Of a stretch of 64,000 bases of DNA, positions 1 through 14,800 are shown piece by piece. The stretch is from positions 76,402 to 140,401 of the forward strand of contig NMRA01000185.1 of assembly GCA_002633005.1 (NCBI GenBank). Reading direction: 5' to 3'. Within the stretch, counting starts at the first letter, position 1. Every line of letters starts with the position of its first letter. Source of the stretch: Phoronis australis (Eukaryota > Phoronida > Phoronidae). Both the position numbers and the translations under genes were made by a program. The notes below the pieces were generated by a model. That model did no database searches. It was not told the DNA's origin and saw only the letters and a program-made list of their open reading frames with translations.

Positions 1-2853
1 GAACTTTTCATTCTTCTCTTTATACACCCCCCCGGCAACTTTTCGCTCCCCGAACCACCGTCGCCGTAAAATGTTCAGACTCCTATAGAAACAACCTTGT
101 TCCGTCTGAAGCGGGCAGTTAAAAACAGAATCATTCCGGGTGGCTAAAAAGGGTACAATGTAGGTGGTAACGATATCCAGAAAGTCACCCCTGTTAGATG
201 GAGTTTGCCTCGCAAAATCGTATTATTATAACGTTTCTTACCATTGCAGCGTTTTAATATCTTATTACCGCAAACACTGAGGTTAACGACTATGCTCACG
301 CACAAGCCTACTCCCTACCTTTAAAGTGTTTCATAATAAGCGCTCACTGATCTATTAAAAGTCCCCCCTTAAATTTTGAAAATTTCCAATTAAGCGCCCA
401 CAGTTCAAGCTAGCGCCCATCATAGCGCACTACAAACGACCGCGTGTGGTTTAAAATTGACACGCAGCTTGTATGGTGTGTCACACAACTTCAGTTTTCA
501 AAAACGTCTTCACAATATGTAAAAACCAAATCCCGGCTTTGTTTTATACCTCGGAAAGAAAGTTAACACTAGTGACATGCGTGTCGTTTTGTGACTGACC
601 TATTTGTCCGTACTTGGAAGGTATTGAAGAGCAAACTCGCCATTACCCAAGTTAGTTTGAATCTTTAATGACTTTGATGACAGCCAGTAGCAGGCCAGAT
701 CTAACAAAATCCCGGATACTTTTTCAACGGGCATTTTCTCCCTTTTCACATCGCAAGTTTAGCTACTCGAGTGCACAAGTCAGTTAGAGAGCACTGATTC
801 AACTTTCACGTCGGCAACTTGCCTTGCGCTCTAGAGTCTTTCAATGGCGGTCGTGAAGAACAGTAAGGCCGTACCTGCATGAATGAAGTCAGTTTTGAGA
901 TCCGAAATTTGTGACTATTTAACGCTGCAGGTAAGAGCATAATCTAAACATTTTCTCGATGATCTAAAAAATCTATTTTGGCGCGTAAAATGGCGGGAAA
1001 ATTTTGCAACCTGGCATTTACGAATGCGAGCTGGATTTTGAAAATGCGACCTGGGATTTTGGCTAAGTTGCAAAATGCGACCTGGCGATTTTAATAGCGT
1101 CGAGCCCTGACGTGTGACTGAAATGCAGACAGAACATGGTATATACACTTTCCACCAAGGCTAGCGGCCAAGACAAGGCTATAGACCTGCCGTCTCAACT
1201 GCCAAGCAGAGCAGGCGACGTTGTGGACAGGTCTAGACAGTGCTGCCATCTTTACTTAGCAATGGAGATTATGACCACCCCATATTCGACTGTTAACATA
1301 CAAATTATTAAGCATTATTGTAACCAAAGTCAAAGTGCCGGGGACTGCACCACAGAATTTTTGTTTAAAGTAATCCGAGGTTTTGTTGAAACGAAATGTG
1401 ACATTCTTATTTTTAACTGCATTATGTCAATACCCATGCTGTGGGTCGTGCAATCAACTATGTAGGCTAAATAATTTGTATGTAAACTGTGATCTGGTGG
1501 TACACGTTCCACCAAGGCTAGCGGCCATAGCTAAGGCAAGGCTAGACTTGCCGTCTCAATTGCCAAGCAGAGCAGGTGACATTGTGGACAGGTCTAGACA
1601 GTGCTGCCATCTCTACTTAGCAGTGGAGATTATGACCATCCAGGCCTTATCCAGGATTTTGAAAATAGGGTGTCCAAAATGGGGTTCCCAATATTCCAGG
1701 GCATCCATGATTCCCCCCACCTCCAGCCCAAACACAGATTATTTCTTTTACAAAAAATGCATAGACTAAGGTTTTTACATCTAAGGTTACAAAACAGCCT
1801 TCTGTAGTGAACATTTTTACTGAAAAATTGTAGACCAAGACTTTTACAATGCTATCAACCAAGTGTGAGCATAGCAACATTGTATATACTTTGTATACGC
1901 ATTGTATATTTTTTCCTGCTTTGAAAAAAAGAGCTCCCACTATGAGCCTTCAGAGACTTCCTGGTATTCATTACAATGTATGAGTCCAAACTTGAAAGGT
2001 TCCTATTGACAGTGGTCCTCCAAATGATACATTGGGCGTCCTTGCCAGGGCGTCCAGATTAGTGCCACGAAATGGACACCCAGGACATATCCTGCATGAA
2101 GCCCTGTGACCACCCCATATTCGAATGTTAACATACAAATTAGTTATCATTATTGTATTTTATTAATTGATCAAGGCATAAATTTCTGAGTATTTCTCAT
2201 CGTCTGTGAGATTGCTGCCAGCATATATAAACGTAATGACTTACAATTGCCACATACCAAGATTCTAAAACAATTTAGGCAACATATTTTGTCCATAGTC
2301 AAATTTCACATGATCTTCCTTCGCTGGATGGCACTTTGAAAAAGTGATGCAAATCGTGTCAAGGGACACAAGTCTTACAAGTTCTTCTGACAGACAGCTT
2401 TTCAACAGAAGTGAACCTCACTTCACCGTGTGGCAGAGACAGGCTTTCCTAACTCATGTGACGTCGTCTAAGCTTATCAGTGCTGATCATGCATGGTGAA
2501 AAAGTTCACGTGTGACTGAAATGCAGACAGAACATGGTATATAGTGGGGAGTATTGTTGCCCCTCAGTAGTAGAAGCAGCGCGCAATACATCGCATGTAG
2601 ATGCCAGACATGCAATGGCCGTAATGGGAGTGCTCATTTAATGTATTTTTATTGCTGATTTTTTGCAGCAAGAGATGCAAGCTTTGTGCTAATTTGGAAA
2701 AAAAATTGCGCGGTTCAAATGAAATTGTCTTCGCATAAATATTGCAAAGTAAATTAAAGTAATGTAAAATCTTTTCTACTTTTTAGGTTACCTGGATTAC
2801 AGACAGGTGATACTGTGTAATTTCTGCTTTGGTGAAATATCATAGTTATTCAG
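1..2853. other. Upstream region of NOL9, no recognisable coding gene
   Basis: I see no convincing protein-coding exon here. The stretch holds duplicated repeat segments (1107-1330, 1500-1645, 2105-2150, 2508-2545; listed separately). A strong splice-acceptor-like signal (pyrimidine tract followed by TTTTAG) ends at 2786, so 2787-2853 may be 5' untranslated sequence of the first coding exon, with an untranslated exon and the promoter further left. No TATA box or CpG-rich core could be assigned by eye. Confidence 0.4.
1107..2545 (+). repeat. Cluster of duplicated repeat fragments
   Basis: A segment at about 1145-1275 (key words CCACCAAGGCTAGCGGCC, GACAGGTCTAGACAGTGCTG) recurs at about 1505-1635. 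The flanking word GACCACCCCATATTCGA at about 1273 recurs near 2106. A 36-bp word starting GTGTGACTGAAATGCAGACA occurs at about 1111 and again at about 2511. The order of fragments suggests a repeat that inserted into or duplicated a local segment. Family unknown. Confidence 0.6.
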
Positions 2854-2874
2854 ATGCCTACTCCAAAGCAAAAG
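2854..2874 (+). CDS. NOL9: NOL9 coding exon 1 (start codon)
   Basis: A seven-codon exon, MPTPKQK, ends at an AAG|GTTTGT donor in phase 0. It joins exon 2 in frame (KNTKHGPPSK...). This ATG is chosen because exon 2 is open to its acceptor and has no ATG of its own near its start. An upstream acceptor at 2785-2786 suggests that 5' UTR begins at 2787. Such a short coding exon is the least certain part of the model. Confidence 0.6.
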
Positions 2875-5800
2875 GTTTGTGTACTTATTTTTCACGCTGT
2901 TCATAAAATTTGTCTTTAAGTGTTCGTAAGGTCACCGAAGTTATCTGGAATTTTTGGTCTTAGCACAGGTCATTTTACATGCAATGTCGCATCGATTTGG
3001 CATCCTAGTAAAAATTACTAGTCGCAAGGAAATCCCCATGCACACTAGCGATCACACGCTGATATACTGCAGAATGAAAGCCTATCAGAATCGGAATCGT
3101 TTGTAAAAATCTGAAGGGCTGTTTCATTTGTTGATGAGATGTGCTCAGGTAATGTGTTTGGGTCATCTGCTTCTGTCATAGGAGGTGAGCCTGCGTGGGG
3201 TATTGAGCCCTGGGGGGATGGGGGACTGATCATTTCCAGCATGGGGTACGCTTTTAATTTTCTGTGTGACTTAAAAAATTGGGCAATCTTGGGTTTGTAA
3301 GCTGTCATTTGCTCCGGGTATCGTTTATTTCATTTTAAGTTGTTGCCAACTATGTGTCATTTGTAGATGCCAGGACTGCGCTACACCCCATGTGGGTATT
3401 TCTTGGTTTCGCAACTTCTGTTCCGGTTAGGTGACCTGGGAATTTTGCCAGTTCGCTTTTGGCGAGTTGATGTTATGCTATTGAAGAATGTTGTGATTCT
3501 TTAAGACTGGAGTTTGCTCTCAACACTTTTTACATGATAATTGTTACTATTTTACTATATTAATATTTTTTCTCATCCATTTCGTAATTGTTTTGTACAG
3601 TAACGGAAACATTCCCAACATGACAAAATAACACCGATATGTACATTCTCCATTTAGTATAGTTATTGAATTCATACCATTAGTCACTTAATACATTATC
3701 ATTGTGTTGTTTATTGTCAGAAAAACACCAAACATGGTCCACCAAGTAAACCTGCTTCTGTGACAAACGATGATGCATCTACAAAGGTGCCATCTGTTGA
3801 CAGCAGCTGTGCCACACAGAATTCGCTGTCAGTGTCTCCCCGGTTTGTGAACAAGAGAAGTGCATTTGAGGTGGTGAAGGGAGGTGAAACACGACGTTCA
3901 AGGTGTGGTAAAGCCAAACAATCGGGTTTTCTGGTGCATGAGACACAAGGTGGCAGTGTAAGCAGAAAGAGGAGGAGTGACAGCCAGTCCTCATCTCAGA
4001 ACGTAGACGTGTTATCTCCTAGTGGCTCCCCCTCTTTGAAGAATTACCCAAGTGGTACGAAAAGGAAAAGTGCATTTGAGATGGTTAAACAGAGTCCTGG
4101 TGTGCGTCAGACAGACAGGTTGGCCGGTGCCATCAAAAGTGTAGTTGACAGCGATTCGTCTACGAAAGTAGTGAAAAAAGCTGTGCGTAAAGCTTCCAGT
4201 GGGATTGAGAGAGGGAGGAAATCCAACGGAAAACAGAGTGCTTTTCACGTCAAGGTCTCTGAGCCTCTTGACATTGAGGTTGTACAGACAGAATCTTGTG
4301 AGGCTGACTCTGCGTCAGATTTACTTTCGGATGAGTCGCACCATGAGGCATCTTCTGAATTGAACAGCCCTAGTACTGTACGAGGCAGGAAGAAAAGTGT
4401 TAGAAGTAGGCGGAGTAAAGTCTTTAGTAGTGGTGATGGAAGGGATGTTAGAGTTTCTCCTGACTACATCAAAGACAGTGGAGAGGAGGTCGAAGTCAGG
4501 GGAGATATTGAATACAAGGCTGTGGCAGGCCATTGTGATGAAAGTAGTGAAATGGCTGTTGATGAAGGTGCAGAAGTTGTTCCTGAATTAGTTCAGATGA
4601 ACAGCTTAAGTGAAAGGTAAACTTAAGGTATTGGCTTCATTTTTTGACTTTGCCCATTCAGCCGGTCCAGTCGGCTTTGACATCTGATTGGTTGGTAAGC
4701 TGGGAGTCGTCATTGAGAGCCAATCAGCAGGACTTGGAATTTTCCTCATTTAAGATTTCGGTTTCGATTTCCTCTTATTTGATGTCCAGTATCATCTTTT
4801 TCTGTCTCTTTTTTATCATTATTTTGACTTTATTGACACAGAAACATTTATTTCAGTTAAGTTTTACAACACAAAAATATTTCTATCACACAAGCCTATT
4901 TATGGAACGATACATCACCTGGAAAATTTTCCTCTTCTTTATTATTGGTCATTCTAAGCCCTTAATCAGATGTCTTGGTCAGTTGACCTAGCAGAACTGG
5001 CGATGCCAATCAAGTGCAGCAAATGTTACAGAAGTTAGAATTGACGCTGTCTGAGTGCATGACAAGATGGGTTGTTATACGTTAAGTGTTTACCTTTCAA
5101 GTCTTCCTGACATGTATCAACTACTTCTTCCTCAAAATGGCATTTACTACATGAGTGGATACAATGACAAAAATGAACCGCATTGACTTAAAAACAATTA
5201 AAAAGATTCTCTTGTTTAGCCTCTCGAGCAACAATTTTTGCGAACTCGTTGGAATACTGGCTCTGGCCAGACTTAATTCTTGGTTCGAACTGCATTTTTT
5301 TTCTCATTTCTCTATTAAACTGCTTTCTCATTTTGACTACACTGAGGTAAAAAATATTAAAGCACTTGACACATAGATTACTGAAGTGATCTTGAAATGA
5401 AATAATTATCTGTGAGAATACTGAATAAAATTTCATTAAATTTTCAGGTATTTATGCCCTGTTTGATGTACTGACCAGTCGTTCTCTCCATTTCAGCTGT
5501 CGCGTGTTTCGTATCACCAGTGACCAAGACACAGTACAAGAGGTTGTGATGGTTTTAGATCACCCCCTGGAGTTCTGTATCCGTGGCCGGGTCAGTCTAC
5601 AGGCACTGCATGGATGTGTCAGTGTCCATGGTCATTTTATCCCTGCAGGAGACAAATTTTACAATATCTTTTCTCCCACTTGCTCTAGTAGTCTCACTAT
5701 TTGCACTGCCACCAGCCAGAATAAAGACAAGAACATTAAGTCACTGCTGAAGTCACATTTAGGAGATGCATACGGTTCCCTAATTAAACACATATCCGAA

Positions 5801-8800
5801 CTTCTGAAGCCTGGCTCTGTTGTGTTGCGACTGCGAGAGTTACAATCCAAAACTTGTGATTATCTTACCAGTGGCTCTCTCTATCAGAACCTTTTCAATG
5901 TCAAAGATGACCTAAGTTACGAGATGCCTGAGTTGAACTCCAACCTTTCACCTGTTGGCTTGACTGTTCACAAACTGACCTCCTGTCATGGTGTCCATAT
6001 CTCTGATGGAGTCCACCAGGTGGCAGAACAATTGATTAAAGATGTTACTGAAGGTGAGTTAATTTTGTGTTATGTGTACTGATGAAGCAGTTCTTAGGGT
6101 TTTCAATTTCTCAAAATGGAAGGAAGGTGGAACCATGTTAGACGACGTGTGGCACTTATCAAAAGTTATCTAAGTGTTTTTCCTTACATTGGGTTTTAGG
6201 GGGCCTTTCTCAAGAACTTTTTGAAGTTTACAGCAGGTTTTCTGCACTTAAAAAAAAATTTAATTGAAGTAAACCATTGTGAATGAGGAATGAGGAAACT
6301 TTGTGTAGTAAAAAATGTCTTGATTTTGATCCAAAGTTTTGCCAATGGCCTTGGGATTTTAGAGACCATAATTTTTCTTTAAGATAGTTTTGGACTTTGT
6401 CGGCAAAGTTGTATATTGAGCCCAATGTCTACAGAGCTGGATTTCAATGCAGTAATAGTATGGACATGTTCATGAAGAAGGAATCCTGTAGAATTTGATT
6501 TTAAGTGCCCACATGTTTATATATGGGCACATTATGCCGTCATCACTGTCCGTTCATCCTGCATCCGCTGCTGTATCTTCTGAAGTCCTTGATATATGTT
6601 GATTAAATGTTTCAGTCCCTGCTATTTATCGCGTGAGGTTTAGATGAGCAGTAGACAGTTCGGCTGCTGGTGTGGAGTCGATTCTGTGCTACTGCTAATT
6701 TCTGTAAAATTACATTTCTTGACAAGAATTTCCTTAATTCCCGTAATCCACAATCCATTTTTAGGCAGTATAGCTTAAATTTGTTTTTTTATCAGTTAAA
6801 ATCAGTCCAGGGTTTTCTTCCTGCTTTCCCTTTCTACAGAAGTGACAGTTCTGAGTAATTCTTAACCTTTGACCTCTCGTGTCAAAAAGAAATTATAAAA
6901 GCTGCGTATATCCCTGTTTAGCGAGCTAAAACGAAAATTGAATTCGACCTTTGGCTCTCATGATAATCCTCAAGGCAGGATTCTGTTTCTGTTACCTGCA
7001 AAAACACTGAAACCATAGATGACTGGAGGAAACACCTAAGAGTTTATTGAGGCTGGACAAATCTGAAATTGCGGAGCCTTCAGCGACAAAATAAAATGTT
7101 AAATCAGTGTTTATTGTGGTTGGCCAACCCTAAAATAGCGAATTCGAAAGTGGTGCATATTAGCATTTTGTGTGCTGAGTTGGTATTTTAAATGGAATCC
7201 TGTGACAGAATAGAATATTATGAGACCAATTTTATGAGCGTAAAGGTCATGGTAAAATACAGGTCAATTCTATGTGTAAGCAAATTACTCAACACTGGGA
7301 ACCACTTAAAGGTAACTAATACCGGTGAATTAAATTTCTAGATTACGTAATTATTGCCTATGTTATGATTGGTTCAAATTACGCTTGTCAGCAACTGCCC
7401 ACAGCCCATTGAAACTGAATAAAGGCTAAGTGGTCAGTTGTGGAAAGTCTAATCACGGATCTCACTCAAGCGGTAATATCTTGCATAATCTCGAAGAGTC
7501 TCGTTTTCCTAGCGTTGTCTATAGGTTATCTTCCATTACCACTGACATGTGCATTCTACATACTTAGTAATGTCGACTGCCGTGGAATGGCAAAAAGACT
7601 GCTAACGATTAGTTTACAAACCGAGGGAAGTTCCAGATACAGACGTTGACTCAGATGCAGATACGACAGATGATCCAGTTCCGAATCATGGTGATAATGT
7701 CGGGCTCAGCCAACGAAACTCAAATAACCGTGCAATGAATGGCAAACCTTTTAAACTACCAAAATTTTTGCCTACATCGACATTATTACAATTCGTTCCA
7801 AACTTGAGAAAAGATGGTTCTCAACTGGAAGAATGACTAGTTTGTGACTATCCTGAAAATTATGCAAACGTTTGACAATTCAGTCCGCATCTTTCTGGAA
7901 AAATTAGTTTTCATCCTTGTATTCATGATGGTGGACTTGGAAATTGTGCAGTTTTTACAAGAATTCTGGTCGTGCAGAGTTTTGCTGTTGTTACCAACTT
8001 CAGAATGTCGAATTGAGACAGACATTGCTATGGTATTTTCTATAAGAATGATGTGGAAGACATTAGAACTGAGAGCAAACGCAGGCTCCACTATCAAGAC
8101 ATATGAGAAGAGTGCGGCCGGCTTTATCAAGACACTTGACTTGGACAGTCTACTTTGTAGGAAATAGGACATTGGTCCTGAAAAGGTTACCTCTATGTTA
8201 GACTTTTTGGACATCACTAGTATTGAGTGAAATGTTTCCACATGCTTCTAACACGTCTGTATAAAGTCATCAACTTCCATTTTAAAGTCATTGAATAAAC
8301 AAATTTTTTATGTGATACGTTTGTAAATAAGTTCATTGTCACCTGTTGAAAAATAAAAAAGTTATTTGTTTGTACTTCTGTGCATTACTGTTGAAGTATG
8401 TACAAGGTAAAAAAGGCAAGTAATTGTGCACCACAGGGAATGTTGACTGCTGCGTGCTTCCGGCATGTTTGTTGCCGTTTTACGCCAACGACCTGTTTAG
8501 ATTTTTAGATGTGGAGAACATTGATAATTAAATCTAACTTGAGAAACTTAGAGTCTCCGAGATATATGTATAAGTGCTTGTTACTGAGAACATTTCTATT
8601 GATTATTGCTAGATTGTTATGCACTTATAGTTACTTGGCTTCATCTTTTTCAACATTTGTGAAGTAAGACCAGATTTATGTCATAAGCCATAAGTCACTT
8701 GAAATGGGTCTCAGGTTCTGCACCAAACAATGATTGTCAAACCAAACTGAAAAGAGTCATGCGGCCAGCTAAACATTTCCTGGACACAAAGAGTCTAAAC

Positions 8801-11800
8801 GGTTGTGGTGAACACAGTGTAGTCTAAGACCTTTCTATATTCTTAGCAGATCTGTTGATCATCCTTGAAGACCAGTTCCAGATACCATTGGAGAGCAATA
8901 AAAGGTGGAACTAGACCACTTAGGAGCGAAGGTTGTTCCTCCAGCCTAAATGGGACTATTTTGCGTGACCACCACCCTATGACTTATATTGATGATGTCT
9001 GACCAGTAAATTATATGGGAGTAAAATTTTCATTGCATTTGTTGTAAACATGGGTTACTATCAAATCAAACTTTGAGTGAGCAAAATTTACACTTCATTG
9101 CATTTAATACCTCTGCTGGACAGTAGATGCATGTCAAACTGCCCATGGGTTTGAAAAGTTCCCCAGAAATTTATCAGGGGGCTATGCAAACTGTGTTTGA
9201 TTACATTTCTAGAATGGAAATTGTGATGGATGATATTCTGATTCACCTCAGAGCATGGTGAAAGGCTCACAGGTATACTAGAGACAGCCAGGAAATGAGG
9301 GTTAAAATTGTCCTTAAATAAAACCCAACATAAGCCAACCCCAAGTTATGGGAGTCATATTCCATTAGCTCTCAAGATTTCAAAAGTAATCTCTGTTTTT
9401 AAGCAACATGATTTGGACCTGGGTAACCCCGACAATTATACTTCCCAGAATTTCCAAAATTATCAGCAAAATTATCCAGCAACAACTTTAAAATTTCGTG
9501 AACTCAAATATTTTTAGAATCACCTTTTGGTCTTCATAAAATTTCACTCTACAAAATTTGCTTTGCTTGAACTTTTGTGCTGCATTTGTTTTCACCTTGA
9601 TAACCATGTAAAGACCCTAGTTGTCTTTTTGTACCTTCTAAATTATAAGCTTTCGACACATTAGACCACAAAATACTCTTATTATAGATGAATCACTGGT
9701 ATTATTGAAGCGTAATATGCACTTTTATCTGTCATCTCTCAAAGCATGCCCAGTATGTTGCCCTGAAAGACTACTTCCACTGGCTCACCAATTGCAGTTT
9801 CTCAAGGCTCTATTCTTGGTGCACTTTTCTTAATTTACACGTTCTTCATCCCCTTGACACAACTCTCTATGTAGATGGCACTTACATTGTAAACGTGTAC
9901 CCACTCCCTTGGATCTCCTCAATGCAATTTACTCACTATAGTTACCATCAACAACAATATTGAATCTATTTTAGTGCACTATCTCTCAATTTACACATAA
10001 AAATGTAAATTAATGATCTTTCACTACTGCCAAAGAAATTTTATGAGTATTAATCTCCAATTTTCTATAGATAGTATATTTAAAGCAATCTCGTGTGGAT
10101 GATGTCACTTTCCATCATATTACCATTTACAATAATGTCTCATGGTGCCACCACATAACCGCTTTTCAAACAACTGATGGAAATAAATTGAATTCCTATT
10201 GTCCTCTTCTAGTTCTCAAGCTGATTAATAACTCACTTGTCCTCTCACATTTAAATTATAGTATTACATCATGATGGCATTTTGTAAACACAAAGAAATT
10301 GCACTGTCCAGAAGAAAATCCTTTGAAATATTCATGTTTTAATACTTACCCTCTACCACATGCAAATAACTCTACGTCCCTGCTTCAATACATTTTTAAA
10401 ATTTCAAGTACAAAATTTTACAACATGTTCCTCAATAATCAGCTGCCTATTAGTATTTTTACACTAATAACTTTAGTGGACCGATCCAATATAAACCAAA
10501 CACATTAGAACTCCTACGTACTTGAATCAATATTCTGCCACTACTCCAGAAATACAATCCAAAATTTTAATTCCCCATCCAACAAATTGTCATCAAGAGC
10601 CTGTATCAGATTGCCTTGTGATTTGGTCAACAGGTGGCGTGCAGACCAGACTTAAATTATTTGTGATCTATAGTTCCACTCCAGTTCAAGGTTTATGTAC
10701 TTAATGCTTTGTCTTATTAACTACTGCCAATCTCTACTCAAAGCATTGGATTTAAAAAATGAGATTGAATTCATAAAATGGGATTGAATGCTAAATAAAA
10801 ATTAATTTATAATGCAGGATTGTTGGGTTGATTTTTCAAAATAGGATTGACTTTCATTTCAAATAGGATTTACACTTTCAGCTGCCCATACACACAGTCA
10901 GCACACTGAGTGACATTGACCATGTAAATCTCCCTTTATAACCATTGTCTAGTCTGTTATAATGCATTTACAGTTCACAACTACAATGACCATGGCACTC
11001 AGGTGTCAATGTATAAGTAGAATCTTTCCAATTTCCTAAATTTGTATTTTGCCCATCCGTTGAAATATGTTTCCTCCAACACTAGTCTAGTGATATCTGT
11101 TCGGCTTTGTTTTTTCAGCTTATGGAAAACACTAAATGACATGCATATTTTGACACTGGCGTCTATTCAGTGTTTTGTTCAAGAAGGTGACATTTTGTTT
11201 TTATACCAATAGTGAAAGTATGGATACAAAAACTATCAACCACGGGTTAGTTTACATCCTAGTGATCAAAGGGAATGCTAGAGGCTACTAGGGATGCTGG
11301 AGACTAAGGACTGGCATAATCCATAGTAAAGTTACCATGTTCCTTTATGAAAGTTGCTTGAATTGTTGGACATATATTTGTGTGTCATTGACTGCGACGT
11401 TGCAATAAACTGGTACCTTCTGTCAAAAAGACAACTTTTGATTCAAGCTAACTTGCTGTTGTAAGTCTATGTTATCTTTTTCCTTACTCATATTAGAAAG
11501 TATCTCTATGCCATAGAACAACTGATGGTTCTTTCATGGCGAGTAGTATCAGATGCTGTGGTGGTATGGCCACTAGGGGAATTCCAGGCACTTTAATTTT
11601 GACCATTCCCCTCGGCCTCATCCTATTGTGTTTTCACTCAGTATATACGACAAGATCTCATTGCCAGGTTTTCATCAATAATCAGGACTTGAGCAAAACA
11701 GTATGTCCAATGCATTTTAAATATTGGGTTCAATTAGTACAGTACATATTAAGTGTGACTACTACAAATAATTTAAGTACAGCAAGCTCACTTGTAGAAG

Positions 11801-14800
11801 TTTAGGTTTTCCAAAAGTAGGGATTGATTGTAATTAAGAAAGCAATTGAAAAATGAATCTGTGGATAGCTGACTATGGTTATGCTGAAAGTGAGTTGGCT
11901 GGATAAGCATTGGACTGGGTATTAAACACCCACATCAATTTTCACTGTGCAGCCATTGACAAAATTGCATCGCATGCTTAAGTGTACCTAAAAATAACTT
12001 TGTTTCCTCGAGAATTTAATTGCGTCCCGTGGGATGCTCGGTGTCATTGAAAATGGCATCCTTTTAATTTCATTGCCCATTCCAATAAGGACAGCTTTAC
12101 GCCAACCCTGTGGTACTATGGAGAAGTTAGTATCCGCTTATTGCTGTCAGTTTAGAGAATTTGATGGAGCAGATGGCATTGTGCATACAACATGGTCTCC
12201 AGTTCACCAGCAGACAAATGAACTTGCATAGAAATATGTCTTTGTTATCAAGCGTTTGATAAAGTGAAACAAATGGTGATATACCGTATTTGGCATTGTC
12301 AGGTCTGAGAAGTAGACCAAGACTTGGCATGATTGAGTCTGCAGTTTATGGATGAATGGGTAGGCGTACTGCGAAGTTAGTGCCTACAGAAAATGTACTG
12401 CTTAAAGTGGAAATTGCATGCTAATTCCTTATCTCTGTGATTGCTTGGTCAATTTAGTCACAAACATAATATATAGCGACAATGTGATGAAGTTGGTTGA
12501 AAATTGCCAGATGTTTTTAAGAACGAACTTTGTGTGGATAATGATCCACCACAAATCAATCAATCATTATTGTGATGACTGGTTTTGGGGAATAACATTG
12601 CAAGATGTGGGTTATGTGAACACCCAATGTATGCCATTAGCGCAAAGGTCACCTGTTCGCAGACTTTTTTGTTTTCATATTGAGAAGTTGTCAGTTAATA
12701 CAACTGCACTTTATTTAACATAGATGATGTTCAAAAATCACTGNNNNNNNNNNNNNNNNNNNNNNNNNNNNNNNNNNNNNNNNNNNNNNNNNNNNNNNNN
12801 NNNNNNNNNNNNNNNNNNNNNNNNNNNNNNNNNNNNNNNNNNNNNNNNNNNNNNNNNNNNNNNNNNNNNNNNNNNNNNNNNNNNNNNNNNNNNNNNNNNN
12901 NNNNNNNNNNNNNNNNNNNNNNNNNNNNNNNNNNNNNNNNNNNNNNNNNNNNNNNNNNNNNNNNNNNNNNNNNNNNNNNNNNNNNNNNNNNNNNNNNNNN
13001 NNNNNNNNNNNNNNNNNNNNNNNNNNNNNNNNNNNNNNNNNNNNNNNNNNNNNNNNNNNNNNNNNNNNNNNNNNNNNNNNNNNNNNNNNNNNNNNNNNNN
13101 NNNNNNNNNNNNNNNNNNNNNNNNNNNNNNNNNNNNNNNNNNNNNNNNNNNNNNNNNNNNNNNNNNNNNNNNNNNNNNNNNNNNNNNNNNNNNNNNNNNN
13201 NNNNNNNNNNNNNNNNNNNNNNNNNNNNNNNNNNNNNNNNNNNNNNNNNNNNNNNNNNNNNNNNNNNNNNNNNNNNNNNNNNNNNNNNNNNNNNNNNNNN
13301 NNNNNNNNNNNNNNNNNNNNNNNNNNNNNNNNNNNNNNNNNNNNNNNNNNNNNNNNNNNNNNNNNNNNNNNNNNNNNNNNNNNNNNNNNNNNNNNNNNNN
13401 NNNNNNNNNNNNNNNNNNNNNNNNNNNNNNNNNNNNNNNNNNNNNNNNNNNNNNNNNNNNNNNNNNNNNNNNNNNNNNNNNNNNNNNNNNNNNNNNNNNN
13501 NNNNNNNNNNNNNNNNNNNNNNNNNNNNNNNNNNNNNNNNNNNNNNNNNNNNNNNNNNNNNNNNNNNNNNNNNNNNNNNNNNNNNNNNNNNNNNNNNNNN
13601 NNNNNNNNNNNNNNNNNNNNNNNNNNNNNNNNNNNNNNNNNNNNNNNNNNNNNNNNNNNCAATATGGGAAAACATCCGTCTGAAGTTCGTCCTTGGGTTT
13701 GACGGAATGCGTCACGCCCGTTATCGCATTTATAAGTAATTAATTTGGCTAATTATACGGTGTAATGGAAAGATCTGAAATAAATATTAGCTATTTTATT
13801 CACTGCTTTAAAGATTTAAAATAAACAGACAAGAATTGCAGCCTTATTTAAGGATTTCAACTTCGTTCGAAAATGGCCGGTTACGAATGTCACACTTTCA
13901 AGTCCGAAAATTTGCTCGATTTTGAGATCAAACTGTGAATTCTGTAAAAAGTCTGAAAGATTACCACATGAAACTATCTCTGTTATCTCTTCAACATATT
14001 AACTTTATAATAAAACTGTGTTCACCGCTTATTAACCACAGAAACGGGCATAAAATATCATGTTTTTGACATCACTGTGATTGTACCCCTTAGCGTGACC
14101 TTACCCATATACGACAAGATCTCATTGCCAGGTTTTCATCAATAATCAGGACTTGAGCAAAACAGTATGTCCAATGCATTTTAAATATTGGGTTCAATTA
14201 GTACAGTACATATTAAGTGTGACTACTACAAATAATTTAAGTATAGCAAGCTCACTTGTAGAAGTTTACGTTTTCCAAAAGTAGGGATTGATTGTAATTA
14301 AGAAAGCAATTGAAAAATGAATCTGTGGATAGCTGACTATGGTAATGCTGAAAGTGAGTTGGCTGGATAAGCATTGGACTGGGTATTAAACACCCACATC
14401 AATTTTCGATGTGCAGCCATTGACAAAATTGCATCGCATGCTTAAGTGTACCCAATAAATAACTTTGTTTCGTCAAGAATTTAATTGCGTCCCGTGGGAT
14501 GCACCGTGTCATTGAAAATGGCATCCTTTTAATTTCATTGCCCATTCCAACAAGGACAGCTTTACGCCAACCCTGTGGTACTATGGAGAAGTTAGTATCC
14601 GCTTATTGCTGTTAGTTCTCATAAAAGTTTAGAGAATTTGATGGAGCAGATGGCATTGTGCATACAACGTGGTCTCCAGTTCACCAGCAGACAAATGAAC
14701 TTGCATAGAAATCTGTCTTTGTTATCAAGCGTTTGATAAAGTGAAACAAATGGTGATATACCATATTTGGCATTGTCAGGTCTGAGAAATAGACCAAGAC

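Noticed and set aside
7440-8240. Open frames on both strands suggesting a small gene
   Set aside because: No recognisable domain, no consistent splice borders, and overlapping frames on both strands are what chance gives in AT-rich DNA.
12715-13715. Long open frames spanning the gap on both strands
   Set aside because: They consist of N-translated residues and carry no information.
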